Source: CACIAM-69d sp001698445
GTDB taxonomy: Bacteria > Cyanobacteriota > Cyanobacteriia > CACIAM-69d
Direction of reading: 5' to 3'
Assembly (NCBI RefSeq): GCF_043235035.1
Contig: NZ_JAZAQF010000069.1
Span: forward strand, 124,001 to 188,000
DNA length: 64,000 nucleotides
The position numbers and the translations under genes are program-made. Under the pieces are notes generated by a model. The model ran no database searches, had not been told where the DNA came from, and saw nothing but the letters and a program-made list of their open reading frames with translations. Of the stretch, positions 23,253 to 33,509 are shown in pieces; positions within the stretch are counted from its first letter, which is position 1, and every line of letters begins with the position of its first letter.

Positions 23253-26200
23253 GTGACTGAAGCTGGTTCTGCACCTGAATTTGCCCGATCGTCCCGTTGG
23301 CCCCTGAGCAAATTAATTGTCCTGGTCACGACCTTGCAAGCGTTGGTGGCCGTGGGGCTAACGGGGCAAGTGGTGCTCGTTCAAGGACAACGGGCCGTGG
23401 ATGCGCTGATGAATCGCCTTGGTTCCGAGGTCGATCGACAAATTCAAGCCTACGTGTATCAATACCTGAGCGAGCCGTTGCGCCTCAATCAGCTCCATGT
23501 GCAGGCTTTTGCGGCTGATCAGGTGAAGTTGACGGATTTTTCGGCGCTGGAAACCTATTTCCACGGCAAGTTGCAACTGTTTCCCCTGGTCACCACCACG
23601 GAATTTGGAACCGCGGTCGGCGGCTCCTTGGAAGTTCGGGAATTGCCCAGCAGCACCCTAATTAAACGAAGCGATCGATTGGGATCGGGCTTGCGGCGCA
23701 TCTTTGAGGTTGATCGCCAAGGGCGGCGCGTCCTCAAAGACAGCCAGCTCTATGATGTGCGCAATCGCCCCTGGTTTAAAACTGCCCTTGCCGCCCGCAG
23801 ACCCCAATGGACTTCGGTGTTTGCCTTTTCGGGAACGGGGGAGTTGGGCATTTCAGCGGTACAACCCCTATACGATCGCACCGGACAACTGGTGGGGGTG
23901 TTTGCCTCTGACTTGGCCTTGGAAGGAATCAGCACCTTTTTGCGGGCCCAAGATATTGGCCACAGCGGGGTGGCGGCCATTGTGGAGCGATCGGGCCAGG
24001 TAATTGCCACCTCCACCAACGACCCAATTTCCCCGGAAGGAAAACGGATTCGGGCCAAAGACCTGGAAAATTCGATGCTGCAAGCGGCCGTTGCCACCGT
24101 TGAGCAGCGCTTTGGCACTTGGGCCGCCATTTCGCCCAACGCCCCAACCACCCAACTGACTACCAAATTCATTGGCCCCACCCAACAAACCCGGTTGCTG
24201 GTGCAAGTGTCGCCCCTGCGCGATCGCAACGGTTTGGACTGGTTGTTGGTGACGGCGATTCCGGAAGCCGACTTTGCGGGGCCGGTGATGGCCGCGCGTC
24301 GAGACATCCTCGCCATCATGTTGCTGGCCTTGGCTGTGGCGATCGGACTGGGTTGGTGGATTGGGCGGCAGGTGTCGCGGCCCTTGGTGAAACTCTGTGC
24401 GGCTACCGATGCCGTGGCCGCCAATCAACTTGATCAGGTGGTGATGACGGAAGGAACCGCCGAAACGGATCAACTGGCCCGGGCCTTCAACACCATGACC
24501 CAGCAGTTACGACAGTCCTTTCAGGAATTGGCCGCCAGCAACCAAGCCCTCGAAGAACGGGTGGCCGAGCGCACAGCCTCCCTGCAAACCAGCGAAGCCC
24601 GTCTGCGCAGTATTGCTCAAAATATTCCGGGAGCCATCTTTCAGTTCAGCAATCACGAGGGCCAATGGACGATCGACTATATGAGCGATCGCGTCAGTGA
24701 GCTAACGGGATTCAGCGCCGAAGAATTCATGGCCGACCTGGGCCGGTTTATTAGTGCCATCCACCCGGACGATCGAGACGGCTACATCGAATCTGTCAGC
24801 CGCGTGGTGGAAAATCCCACGGAATGGGCCTATGAAGCTCGGTTGATTCGTCCCGATGGTTCCCTCCGTTGGTGGCAAGGTGCTTCCACCCCCAAACGCG
24901 CCGATGACGGCACGGTCGTGTTTAGCGGTGTGTTGTTTGATATCACCGCCCGCAAACAGGCGGAACTAGCCCTGGCAGAAGCCAAGGAAGCGGCGGAAGT
25001 GGCCAATTTGGCCAAGAGTGAATTTTTGGCCAACATGAGTCACGAGTTGCGCACCCCCTTGAACGGCATTTTGGGTTATGCCCAGGTGTTGCAGCGGGCG
25101 AGCAATTTGCACGAAGAACAACTGGCCAAAATCGGCGTGATTCACCAATGTGGCACTCATCTGCTGACCCTGATCAACGATGTGCTGGATTTGGCCAAAA
25201 TCGAAGCCCGCAAAATGGAACTGCACCCCACAGAATTTCACTTTCGGGCCTTCCTGCGCGGCGTAACGGAAATGTGCCGTCTGCGCGCGGAACTGAAGGG
25301 GTTGCAATTCGCGGAAGAAATCGCCGATGACTTACCCGAAGGTATCCGCACTGACGAAAAGCGCCTCCGCCAAGTGTTGCTCAACTTGCTGGGCAATGCG
25401 ATCAAGTTCACGGACAGCGGCACGGTCACCCTGCGCGTGTTGGCCATGGGGGGCGATCGGGTGCAATTTGAAGTGCAAGACACGGGCGTTGGCCTGGAAG
25501 CGGATCAATTCAGCAGGATTTTTCTGCCCTTTGAGCAGGTGGGCGAGACCAAGCGCCAAACGGAGGGCACGGGTCTGGGTTTGGCGATCTCCCAACAAAT
25601 TGTGGGGCTGATGGGCGGTCAAATTACCGTCGAGAGCCAACCCCACGTCGGCAGCAGCTTTCGGTTTGAAGTGCCCTTGCCGGTGGCGGCCGAGTGGAGC
25701 CGCCATTCCCGCATGACACAGCAGGGGCAAATTGTGGGTATTCAAGGGCATGCACCCCAAGTGCTGGTGGTGGATGACAAGTGGGAAAACCGGGCCGTGC
25801 TGCGGGAGATGCTGGAGCCGATCGGGTTTGTGATTCAGGAAGCGGAAGATGGGGCTGTGGCTTGGCAGTTTTTGGAGCACCATCGCCCGCAGGTGGTGAT
25901 TACGGATTTGTTAATGCCCAATTTGGATGGCTACACCCTGATTGATCTGATTCGTCGCCATCCTGAGTTACAGCAATTGCCGATTATTGTGTCCTCTGCC
26001 AGCGTTTTTGAGAGCGATCGACAACAAAGCTTGGACGCGGGTGGCAGCGACTTTTTGCCCAAACCGGTGCAAACCCACGAGCTATTGCACCTGCTGCAAA
26101 AACACTTGCAACTGGTTTGGATTTATGAAGCCAGTTCGATCGCCCCGTCACCCTTGGCGCAGTCGGCGGCGGAACCCGACCTGCCCCCGGATGCACTCAT

Positions 26201-26414
26201 CTACCCGATCGACCCCGAGTTGTTGGAGCAGCTCGAAACCCTAGCCCGCAAAGGCAACTTCAATGCCCTGAAGCGCCAAGCCAAAGCCCTGGCAGAACAG
26301 GATCCAACCCTTGCCCCCTTCGCCCAACAGCTCAAGAGCCTGGCCCAGGCGTTTAACGATCAGGGAATTTTGGAACTTTTAAGTCAAGTTCCAGGTTCAT
26401 CCAACGCAAATTAA
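23253..26414 (+). CDS. Hybrid sensor histidine kinase (dCache-HAMP-PAS-HK-REC)
   Basis: A 1053-residue membrane sensor. Order: membrane helix (about residues 20-42), dCache-like periplasmic domain (45-340), second helix (352-372), HAMP (373-430), coiled segment, PAS (about 450-570), HisKA with His597 in ANMSHELRTPLNG, HATPase with QVLLNLLGNAIKFTDSG and DTGVGLE, then a receiver domain (VLVVDDKWENR; phospho-acceptor Asp in VVITDLLMPNLDGY) and a C-terminal helical tail (LLEQLETLARKGNFNAL). Such kinases sense a small extracellular ligand and phosphorylate their own receiver and then a partner. No HPt domain or response regulator gene is adjacent; the next gene is another kinase. GTG 23253 is the start; no ATG precedes the first helix. 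Confidence 0.92.
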   Translation: MTEAGSAPEFARSSRWPLSKLIVLVTTLQALVAVGLTGQVVLVQGQRAVDALMNRLGSEVDRQIQAYVYQYLSEPLRLNQLHVQAFAADQVKLTDFSALETYFHGKLQLFPLVTTTEFGTAVGGSLEVRELPSSTLIKRSDRLGSGLRRIFEVDRQGRRVLKDSQLYDVRNRPWFKTALAARRPQWTSVFAFSGTGELGISAVQPLYDRTGQLVGVFASDLALEGISTFLRAQDIGHSGVAAIVERSGQVIATSTNDPISPEGKRIRAKDLENSMLQAAVATVEQRFGTWAAISPNAPTTQLTTKFIGPTQQTRLLVQVSPLRDRNGLDWLLVTAIPEADFAGPVMAARRDILAIMLLALAVAIGLGWWIGRQVSRPLVKLCAATDAVAANQLDQVVMTEGTAETDQLARAFNTMTQQLRQSFQELAASNQALEERVAERTASLQTSEARLRSIAQNIPGAIFQFSNHEGQWTIDYMSDRVSELTGFSAEEFMADLGRFISAIHPDDRDGYIESVSRVVENPTEWAYEARLIRPDGSLRWWQGASTPKRADDGTVVFSGVLFDITARKQAELALAEAKEAAEVANLAKSEFLANMSHELRTPLNGILGYAQVLQRASNLHEEQLAKIGVIHQCGTHLLTLINDVLDLAKIEARKMELHPTEFHFRAFLRGVTEMCRLRAELKGLQFAEEIADDLPEGIRTDEKRLRQVLLNLLGNAIKFTDSGTVTLRVLAMGGDRVQFEVQDTGVGLEADQFSRIFLPFEQVGETKRQTEGTGLGLAISQQIVGLMGGQITVESQPHVGSSFRFEVPLPVAAEWSRHSRMTQQGQIVGIQGHAPQVLVVDDKWENRAVLREMLEPIGFVIQEAEDGAVAWQFLEHHRPQVVITDLLMPNLDGYTLIDLIRRHPELQQLPIIVSSASVFESDRQQSLDAGGSDFLPKPVQTHELLHLLQKHLQLVWIYEASSIAPSPLAQSAAEPDLPPDALIYPIDPELLEQLETLARKGNFNALKRQAKALAEQDPTLAPFAQQLKSLAQAFNDQGILELLSQVPGSSNAN

Positions 26415-26592
26415 CGGGTAAAGAGGCGTTAGGCCAAACAGAAACGGGCGATCGGGATCTCAGACCCATCAATTGGCTGAGAAATTGCTGAAAATAGCTG
26501 TTTTCGAGAGAATAGAGACCATAAAAGGTCTTCAATAATTTTCTGAGGATCATGAAATTGAGCGAAATAATCGTTCAAATCATCAATCATTT

Positions 26593-26609
26593 ATGATCCT
26601 CGGGATCAT
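26593..26609. promoter_or_regulatory. Palindrome ATGATCC-N3-GGATCAT, possible operator or hairpin
   Basis: Perfect 7-base arms around TCG in the 463-base spacer between two histidine kinase genes. A further GAGGATCAT half-site lies 40 bases upstream (26545-26553), in the orientation that pairs with the first arm. The rest of the spacer (26415-26877) is AT-rich with small repeats such as GGCGATTCTTAAAT and has no recognisable gene. Confidence 0.45.
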
Positions 26610-26877
26610 AATTCATCACAAAAACTGGCGAGACTATGCTTTGAGAATCTTCTCAGAAAAAAAGTCTTGCTTGTTCTTAATCATTAGTTCATGATTGTTG
26701 ATGCCTTAACCTGATTTTCAGCACTTTCGATCCAGCGCTTCATGGGCCCAGTCATTTCATTGGCCTAAGTAATCGGCCAAGTCATTGGCGATTCTTAAAT
26801 GGCGATTCTTAAATGGCAATCCTTCAATTCTCCCAGCACCCTAAGCCTTTTACTGCAAAACCTTCCATCCTTGAGCC

Positions 26878-28194
26878 ATGTCCCTCGATGCCGCTGAAAA
26901 TCGTCCCACGATTCTGATTGTGGACGATATGCCAGCTAACCTTAGTTTGCTGTCTGATTTATTAGATGATGCGGGGTTTGAAGTTTGGATCGCCCAATCT
27001 GGAGAAGTGGCGCTCGATCGGGTCAATTTTGCAACCCCAGATTTAATTTTGCTGGATGTGATGATGCCAGGAATTGACGGGTTTGAAACCTGTCGCCGTT
27101 TGAAGGCCAATGGTCAAACGTCCGCCATTCCCATCATTTTTATGACTGCCCTATCGGAAGTGGATGATAAGGTGCGTGGTCTCAATTTAGGGGCTGTGGA
27201 CTATATCACCAAGCCCTTTCAGCAAGATGAAGTCCTCGCGCGGGTGCGCTTGCATTTGCGTTTACAATCCCTCACCAAAGCCTTGGCCGATCGCAATCAA
27301 GAATTGGAAGTTCGGGTGGCTGAGCGCACAGCAGCCCTGGAAAAAGCCTTGGCAGATTTGCAAGATACCCACCTCAGTTTGGTACGGGCAGAGAAACTAT
27401 CCAGCCTGGGACAGTTGCTATCGGGAGTGGCCCATGAAATTAACAATCCTGTGAATTTTATTCACGGCAATCTTGTCCATGCTTGTAATTATGCAGAGGA
27501 CTTGATGAACGTTCTACACCTCTATCAAATGTTTTATCCAGAGCCGCCAGCGGATTTGGCAACCCAAACCCAGGATTTGGATTTACCTTTTATGATGGAG
27601 GATTTTCCAAAAATTTTGGAATCCATGCGTTTAGGAACCGATCGAATTCGCGATTTGGTCGCAAGTTTGCGCAATTTTTCGCGAATGGGCAATCAACAGC
27701 TCGCCCCAGCGGACTTGCATGAAGGGCTGGAAAATACTCTCATCATTTTGCGCCATCGATTGAAGTCCAAGGGCAGCCGATCTGAATTTAAAATCATTCG
27801 AGATTATGGGGATTTGCCCCTCGTTGAATGTTCGATCGGGGAAATGAGCCAGGTCTTTATGAACTTGATTGCAAACGCGATCGATGCCTTGGATAGCTTG
27901 GACTGGGAGCACATGAGCGGTTTGGAACCGGAAATTAAAATTCAAACCCGATGCCTGAATCAAAAATGGGTACAAATTATCGTTTCTGATAATGGGCCGG
28001 GGATTGAGCCGGAGGTGCAACAGAAGTTGTTTGAAGCATTTTTTACCACAAAACCCACGGGCATTGGCACAGGATTAGGGCTGGCGATCGCCCGTTCAAT
28101 TGTGGTCGATCGCCACGGTGGTCGGCTTGATTGTGAATCTCAGATGGGTCAGGGCGCAACGTTCATTCTCGAAATTCCTGTTACTCAGCCCTAA
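26878..28194 (+). CDS. Response regulator-histidine kinase (REC-HK)
   Basis: A 438-residue cytoplasmic protein. Residues 10-125 form a receiver (ILIVDDMPAN; acceptor Asp60 in LILLDVMMPGIDGFE; Lys in DYITKPF). A coiled coil (RNQELEVRVAERTAALEKAL split over residues 139-158) leads to a HisKA box with His186 in GVAHEINNPVNFIHGN and an HATPase domain (FMNLIANAIDAL; DNGPGI; GTGLGLAIARSIV). This REC-first kinase type is common in cyanobacteria and relays a phosphate from another kinase. It lies 463 bases after the hybrid kinase in the same direction, so a relay between the two is plausible but not shown. Confidence 0.92.
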   Translation: MSLDAAENRPTILIVDDMPANLSLLSDLLDDAGFEVWIAQSGEVALDRVNFATPDLILLDVMMPGIDGFETCRRLKANGQTSAIPIIFMTALSEVDDKVRGLNLGAVDYITKPFQQDEVLARVRLHLRLQSLTKALADRNQELEVRVAERTAALEKALADLQDTHLSLVRAEKLSSLGQLLSGVAHEINNPVNFIHGNLVHACNYAEDLMNVLHLYQMFYPEPPADLATQTQDLDLPFMMEDFPKILESMRLGTDRIRDLVASLRNFSRMGNQQLAPADLHEGLENTLIILRHRLKSKGSRSEFKIIRDYGDLPLVECSIGEMSQVFMNLIANAIDALDSLDWEHMSGLEPEIKIQTRCLNQKWVQIIVSDNGPGIEPEVQQKLFEAFFTTKPTGIGTGLGLAIARSIVVDRHGGRLDCESQMGQGATFILEIPVTQP

Positions 28195-28195
28195 C

Positions 28196-28231
28196 CAGAA
28201 ACCTCATCAGAAACCTCACCAGAAACCTAAT
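28196..28231 (+). repeat. Tandem repeat, 3 x 12 bp, in a convergent spacer
   Basis: Three copies of CAGAAACCTCAT (last base pair varies: CAT, CAC, AAT). The array starts two bases after one stop codon and reaches the stop codon of the convergent gene. Confidence 0.9.
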
Positions 28232-29205
28232 CAGCGGCCATTGATCAATCGAGATAGGTTCAGGAGCGATCGGGCGATCGCATCGCCCGTTGCTGGATCT
28301 TTCCAATAGCCATTGTGAGAAAGCGGATTCCAACTTTCCCAAACTTTCCCCGCGTTCACGTTCAAATCTTCCTTCACTGCCCGTTGAAAAGCTGAATTGA
28401 TGGGTCGTAATGGATAGGCAATCACATCATCAGAATCGTAAACATTCACCCATTCGGTGGCTGAGTTCAGTTGAGGATAATGTTCTGTCAGGCGGGGGGC
28501 CGGAAACTGAATCGGCAAGCCCCCATCGCGATCGCGCAGTGTCCAAAGGGCTAAGGGACTGCCCAAGGTGTAATACAAACTAAGGGTTTCACCCCGCTCC
28601 AAGGGACTATCACCCACTTGGCGTAACACCGATTCTCGAAAGAGCGATTCTGCTTCGGTGTTGTTCCCAAATTCCGCTTGCAAATCCAAAAGATAGTTAT
28701 AGGAAACGATCGAACCAAGGCTATGGCCAATCATGCAAAGGGGGGCTTTGGGTCCAGCTTTTTGGGCCAGGGTTTGAAAAGTTTGGGCACAAAATCGGTG
28801 AATGGCGTGATAGGAATGGCGACCGCGTGGACTGACCTGATAGGCAATGGCATCGGAAACAAAGGACACCATAAATTCTCGAATGCGATCCCAGTTCATG
28901 GAGCTTTGGCGCTGGAATCGGGCCCACAAATCCTGTTGGCTTCCTTCCAAAACCGTTGCCCAATACACTGGAGCCATTACGAACCGCTGATGATATTCTG
29001 TGGCGGAAATGCCTAACTGACTAAAGCGATCGATTAGATTATTTTGCAGGCTGCGAATAAATTCCGGTTGGTCAGCTTTGCCGCTGTTGTAGTCAGGATC
29101 ACCGGCTCCAATGCCATGAACTACGGCGATCGCCACCTTTTGCCAAGCAGCACCAGCGGCATCACTCTCAGGACTTTGGGATGTGGGGAAAAAGTTGGGG
29201 ATCAT
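28231..29205 (-). CDS. Putative alpha/beta-hydrolase (lipase/esterase-like)
   Basis: A 324-residue protein without signal peptide. VAIAVVHGIGAGDPDYNSG is the oxyanion-hole strand and loop, and CMIGHSLGSIVSYNYL carries the nucleophile Ser in GHSLG. An Asp (YDSDDVIAYPL) and a late His (NPLSHNGYW) are candidates for the rest of the triad. The sequence resembles bacterial relatives of DDHD/PGAP1-like hydrolases in its VHGIG start. The substrate is unknown. ATG 29205 has GGAG six bases upstream. It is convergent with the REC-HK gene. Confidence 0.78.
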   Translation of the reverse strand: MIPNFFPTSQSPESDAAGAAWQKVAIAVVHGIGAGDPDYNSGKADQPEFIRSLQNNLIDRFSQLGISATEYHQRFVMAPVYWATVLEGSQQDLWARFQRQSSMNWDRIREFMVSFVSDAIAYQVSPRGRHSYHAIHRFCAQTFQTLAQKAGPKAPLCMIGHSLGSIVSYNYLLDLQAEFGNNTEAESLFRESVLRQVGDSPLERGETLSLYYTLGSPLALWTLRDRDGGLPIQFPAPRLTEHYPQLNSATEWVNVYDSDDVIAYPLRPINSAFQRAVKEDLNVNAGKVWESWNPLSHNGYWKDPATGDAIARSLLNLSRLINGR

Positions 29206-29621
29206 GGGTTTCTCCAGTCCAGGTTTCGTAAAAATTTCGTCAAAATAGATAGGCTGGGGCGCAATTGGTCACCGCTGCCGGCCAGGGATCGGAGTCTTTG
29301 GGCGATGGCAATTGCGTTTTGCTCAAACCACAGGGCCCCAGGGAAACAGCCCAGCGAAAAGTCAGGTGATGCTAGCTTAACAAGTGGCTCCGCCTGGCCC
29401 CCAAGGGGCGATCGACCTCAGTTCTGGTCAAGTTCTGGCCAAGCGCCGGTTCAGTTCCGGTCAAGCCTTGATTAGGTTCCAATCAATTTCTAATTGGTTT
29501 TTGATGAACTTTTGGTTGGTTTTCGATCGATTGCTGACCAATTACTGATCGATTACCGATCAATTACCGATCGATTGCTGATCTCCTGCGTTAAATTCCG
29601 CTCGCACTACCCTCCATCACC
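29206..29621 (+). other. Intergenic region before the chelatase gene
   Basis: 416 bases between divergent genes. It contains several local repeats (CAGTTCTGGTCAAGTTCTGG near 29416; the 11-bp array at 29525) and no recognisable gene. Confidence 0.4.
29525..29579 (+). repeat. Tandem repeat, 5 x 11 bp
   Basis: Degenerate copies of GATCGATTACC (variants GATCGATTGCT, GACCAATTACT, GATCAATTACC), ending 42 bases before the chelatase start codon, so it lies in or near its leader. Confidence 0.9.
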
Positions 29622-32600
29622 ATGAAGCGCATTGTTCTCATTGCTGGGTTCGAGACTTTTAACGCCGATTTGTACCGAAAAGCTGCCCACCGGGCGATCG
29701 AGCGTTGTCCTCAATTGCAAGTGACCACCTTCACCGATCGTGACATTACGGAACAACCCGATCGGGTGGCCGCAGCTTTAGCCACAGCCGATGTATTTTT
29801 TGCCAGCCTAATTTTTGACTATGAACAGGTGCTTTGGTTGCGCGATCGGGTGCAACATATTCCCATTCGTTTGGTCTTTGAGTCGGCTTTGGAATTAATT
29901 TCCCTCACTCAAGTTGGGGCGTTCAAAATTGGCGACAAGCCTTCGGGAATGCCGAAGCCTGTGAAATTCATTCTCAGTAAATTTTCCAGCGGCCGAGAAG
30001 AAGATCGACTGGCTGGTTATCTCAGCTTTTTAAAAACCGGGCCCAAACTGCTGAAATTTGTGCCGATTCAAAAGGTACAAGATCTGCGCAATTGGCTAAT
30101 TATCTATGGCTATTGGAATGCTGGTGGCTTGGAAAATGTGGCCGCCATGCTCTGGATTTTGGCTGAAAAATATTTAGGTCTCTCGATCGGGGAAATTGCC
30201 CCACCCATTGAAACGCCCAATATGGGGTTATTGCACCCTGAATATGCGGGCTATTTTTTGAATCCTCAAGATTATTTGAACTGGTATCGTCAACAGCGAT
30301 TGCCCCAGTTGTCGGAGCCTCCAATTAATCATCCTGATCACCTTGGTCGCCCGGTGCAATCGACAATAGAACCCCCAAAGATTGCTCACGATCGCCCGGT
30401 AGTGGCTATTTTGCTCTATCGAAAACATGTGGTGACGCAACAGGCTTATATTCCTCAACTGATTCGTCATTTTGAAGCGGCTGGTTTGCTACCCCTGCCC
30501 ATTTTTATTAATGGTGTGGAAGCCCATGTGATCGTCCGAGATTGGCTGACCACCAGCCATGAACAGCAACAACGGGCTCAGGGCGATCGGGAATTAAAAT
30601 CCCTGACAGCCGATGCGGTGTTGGTGGATGCAATTGTTTCCACGATTGGGTTTCCGCTGGTGGGCGGCCCTGCTGGTTCCATGGAGGCTGGGCGACAGGT
30701 GGCGGTGGCTCAGCGGATTTTGGCGGCTAAAAATGTGCCCTATTTAGTTGCTGCTCCTTTGCTCATTCAAGACCTAAAATCCTGGACAAGGCAGGGAATT
30801 GGCGGTCTCCAAAGTGTGGTGCTATATGCCCTGCCGGAGTTGGACGGAGCAATTGATACTGTGCCCTTGGGTGGCTTGGTTGGAGATGACATTTACCTGA
30901 TTCCGGAGCGTGTTCAACGGTTAACCAGCCGTGTCAAAAACTGGATTCAACTCCGCAAAACTCCACCACGCGATCGCAAGTTGGCAATTATTTTATATGG
31001 CTTTCCACCGGGGTATGGCGCAACGGGAACGGCGGCCCTGTTGAATGTTCCCCGATCGCTCCTGAAGCTGCTGGAGTCCTTGCAAGCTCAGGGTTATGAC
31101 GTGGGTGAATTGCCCACCGACGGCGAGGCGATTATTCAACAGGTGAAAGCTGCCGATGATCGTTGGTCTTTGGGCCATCCTTCCCGATCGCACCCACACC
31201 AGGCTCCCTTGAATGATGGCTGGGTTCCGGCTCAAATCCTTGATCAATGGTTAGGATATCTCGGCAGTTCTCGGATTCAAAAACAATGGGGTGGTCTCAC
31301 GAAATCGGGTATTAAAACCTTTGGGGATGAGTTGCACATTGGGGGCATTTACTTTGGAAATGTTTGGATTGGGGTGCAGCCGCCTTTAGGTTTACAAGGC
31401 GATCCCATGCGCTTGATGTTTGAGCGAGACTTGACCCCCCATCCCCAATACGCTGCGTTCTATCAATGGTTGCAGCGGGTTTGGCAACCCCACGCGATCG
31501 TCCATTTTGGAATGCATGGAACGGTGGAATGGTTGCCGGGATCTCCTTTGGGTAACACGGGCTATTCTTGGTCAGATATTTTGTTAGGAAATCTGCCCCA
31601 TTTGTATATCTATGCGGCGAATAATCCTTCGGAGTCGATCTTGGCAAAACGCCGGGGCTATGGGGTGTTGATTTCCCACAATGTGCCTCCCTATGGGCGA
31701 GCAGGTTTGTATAAGGAATTGGTGAATCTGCGTGATTTAATTGCGGAATATCGCGAGGATCCGCAGGCGAATACGGCCCTGCGGGATGCGATCGCCCAAC
31801 GGTTAATTGACACGGGACTCGATCGGGATTGTCCGCTGCCGGAAGCCCAACAATTGGGGGTGGAGTTGAGTGCGGAAACCCTGAAGCTGTTTGGCCCCGA
31901 TGTGCTCGATCGCTACTTTGCAAGGGTTTATCAATACCTGCAAGAACTAGAACAGCGCCTCTTTTCCAGTGGGTTGCATGTGTTGGGAGCTGCACCCAAT
32001 TCCGAGCAACTGTTGTCCTATTTGGAAGCCTATTTTGAGGCGGATTTACCCCGATCGGTCTTGGAAGCAATCACCCAAGGATCCGACCTCGATCGCCCCC
32101 TGAATGCCTATCGATACTGGTTCCAGCAGGAATATCCCAATCGATCGTTTGAGTTGGATCCCAAGGTCTCAGAACGGATTCAAGAAGCCATTCGTTTGCG
32201 GGATTTGCTCAACCAAAATACTGATGAGCTAACGAATTTATTGCGGGGTTTGAATGGGGAATATATTCCGCCCGCACCGGGGGGAGACCTGTTGCGGGAC
32301 GGGCCCGGCGCATTGCCCACGGGCCGCAATATTCACGCCCTTGATCCCTACCGAATGCCCTCCCCAGGAGCCTACGAACGGGGCCGAGCGATCGCCCAGC
32401 AATTGATTGCCCAACACCAACAAGAACATGATCAGGAACCGAACAGCTATCCCGAAACCGTTGCCGTGATGCTTTGGGGTTTGGATGCCATTAAAACCAA
32501 GGGCGAATCCTTGGGCATCTTGTTGGAATTAGTGGGCGCAGAACCAATTAAGGAAGGCACGGGCCGAATTGTTCGCTATGAGTTAATTCCGCTGGCTCAA

Positions 32601-33509
32601 TTGGGTCGTCCTCGAATTGATGTGTTGGCTAATTTATCGGGCATTTTTCGAGACAGTTTCGCCAATATTTTGGAACTTTTGGATGATCTGTTTGTGCGGG
32701 CGGCGGCGGCCGATGAACCGATCGAACAAAACTTCATTCGTAAACACGCCCTGGAGCTTCAGGCCCAAGGGGTTGAAAATCCCAGTGCTCGCCTCTTCTC
32801 AAACCCGGCGGGAGATTTTGGTTCCTTGGTGAACGATCGCGTCAATGATGGGAATTGGGAGTCTGGTGACGAGCTGGCCCAAACCTGGCGATCGCGCAAT
32901 GCCTTTAGCTACGGTCGGCGCGATCGGGGGCAAGCCCGCCCAGAAGTGCTCGATCGGCTCTTGGCCACCACCGGGCGCATTGTCCAGGAAATCGACTCCG
33001 TGGAATATGGCTTGACGGACATCCAGGAATACTACGCCAACACCGGAGCCTTGAAGCGTGCCGCCGAACAACAGCAACAGCGCCCCGTCACCGCGAGTTT
33101 TGTGGAAAGTTTCGGCAAAAACACCCAACCCCGCGACTTAAGCAGCCTTTTGCGGTTGGAATATCGCACCAAATTGCTGAATCCCAAGTGGGCCGAAGCC
33201 ATGGCCGCCCAGGGTTCCGGTGGGGCCTTTGAAATTTCCCAACGGATGACGGCCCTGTTGGGCTGGAGCGGCACTACGGATTTTGCTGATCGCTGGGTCT
33301 ATGACGGAGCCGCCGAAACCTACGCCCTCGATCGGGCCATGGCCGATCGCCTGCGCCGCGCCAATCCAGAAGCCTTCCGCAACATTGTTGGTCGTTTGCT
33401 GGAAGCCAATGGCCGTGGGTTTTGGGCCGCCGATGAGTCTGTGGTCGGCCAACTGCAAGCCCTCTACGACGAAACCGACGCGGCCTTGGAGGGAGTAACC
33501 AATTCGTAA
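29622..33509 (+). CDS. BchH/ChlH-family magnesium chelatase large subunit (or CobN-like paralogue)
   Basis: A 1295-residue cytoplasmic protein of the CobN/Mg-chelatase H family. It begins with the H-subunit N-terminal domain (VLIAGFETFNADLYRKAAH; VFFASLIFDYEQVLWL) and continues with the CobN-Mg_chel core (HFGMHGTVEWLPGSPLGNTG, YIYAANNPSESILAKRRGYG, SHNVPPYGRAGLYKEL) and a conserved end (GWSGTTDFADRWVYDGAAET). These subunits bind the porphyrin or corrin ring while partner ATPases drive metal insertion: magnesium for chlorophyll, cobalt for cobalamin. The N-terminal domain differs from the canonical cyanobacterial ChlH as I remember it and the protein is slightly shorter, so this may be the second H-type paralogue many cyanobacteria carry. 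No chlD/chlI or cobalamin gene is adjacent. A 220-residue C-terminal stretch has HIP1-rich codons. Confidence 0.88.
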   Translation: MKRIVLIAGFETFNADLYRKAAHRAIERCPQLQVTTFTDRDITEQPDRVAAALATADVFFASLIFDYEQVLWLRDRVQHIPIRLVFESALELISLTQVGAFKIGDKPSGMPKPVKFILSKFSSGREEDRLAGYLSFLKTGPKLLKFVPIQKVQDLRNWLIIYGYWNAGGLENVAAMLWILAEKYLGLSIGEIAPPIETPNMGLLHPEYAGYFLNPQDYLNWYRQQRLPQLSEPPINHPDHLGRPVQSTIEPPKIAHDRPVVAILLYRKHVVTQQAYIPQLIRHFEAAGLLPLPIFINGVEAHVIVRDWLTTSHEQQQRAQGDRELKSLTADAVLVDAIVSTIGFPLVGGPAGSMEAGRQVAVAQRILAAKNVPYLVAAPLLIQDLKSWTRQGIGGLQSVVLYALPELDGAIDTVPLGGLVGDDIYLIPERVQRLTSRVKNWIQLRKTPPRDRKLAIILYGFPPGYGATGTAALLNVPRSLLKLLESLQAQGYDVGELPTDGEAIIQQVKAADDRWSLGHPSRSHPHQAPLNDGWVPAQILDQWLGYLGSSRIQKQWGGLTKSGIKTFGDELHIGGIYFGNVWIGVQPPLGLQGDPMRLMFERDLTPHPQYAAFYQWLQRVWQPHAIVHFGMHGTVEWLPGSPLGNTGYSWSDILLGNLPHLYIYAANNPSESILAKRRGYGVLISHNVPPYGRAGLYKELVNLRDLIAEYREDPQANTALRDAIAQRLIDTGLDRDCPLPEAQQLGVELSAETLKLFGPDVLDRYFARVYQYLQELEQRLFSSGLHVLGAAPNSEQLLSYLEAYFEADLPRSVLEAITQGSDLDRPLNAYRYWFQQEYPNRSFELDPKVSERIQEAIRLRDLLNQNTDELTNLLRGLNGEYIPPAPGGDLLRDGPGALPTGRNIHALDPYRMPSPGAYERGRAIAQQLIAQHQQEHDQEPNSYPETVAVMLWGLDAIKTKGESLGILLELVGAEPIKEGTGRIVRYELIPLAQLGRPRIDVLANLSGIFRDSFANILELLDDLFVRAAAADEPIEQNFIRKHALELQAQGVENPSARLFSNPAGDFGSLVNDRVNDGNWESGDELAQTWRSRNAFSYGRRDRGQARPEVLDRLLATTGRIVQEIDSVEYGLTDIQEYYANTGALKRAAEQQQQRPVTASFVESFGKNTQPRDLSSLLRLEYRTKLLNPKWAEAMAAQGSGGAFEISQRMTALLGWSGTTDFADRWVYDGAAETYALDRAMADRLRRANPEAFRNIVGRLLEANGRGFWAADESVVGQLQALYDETDAALEGVTNS

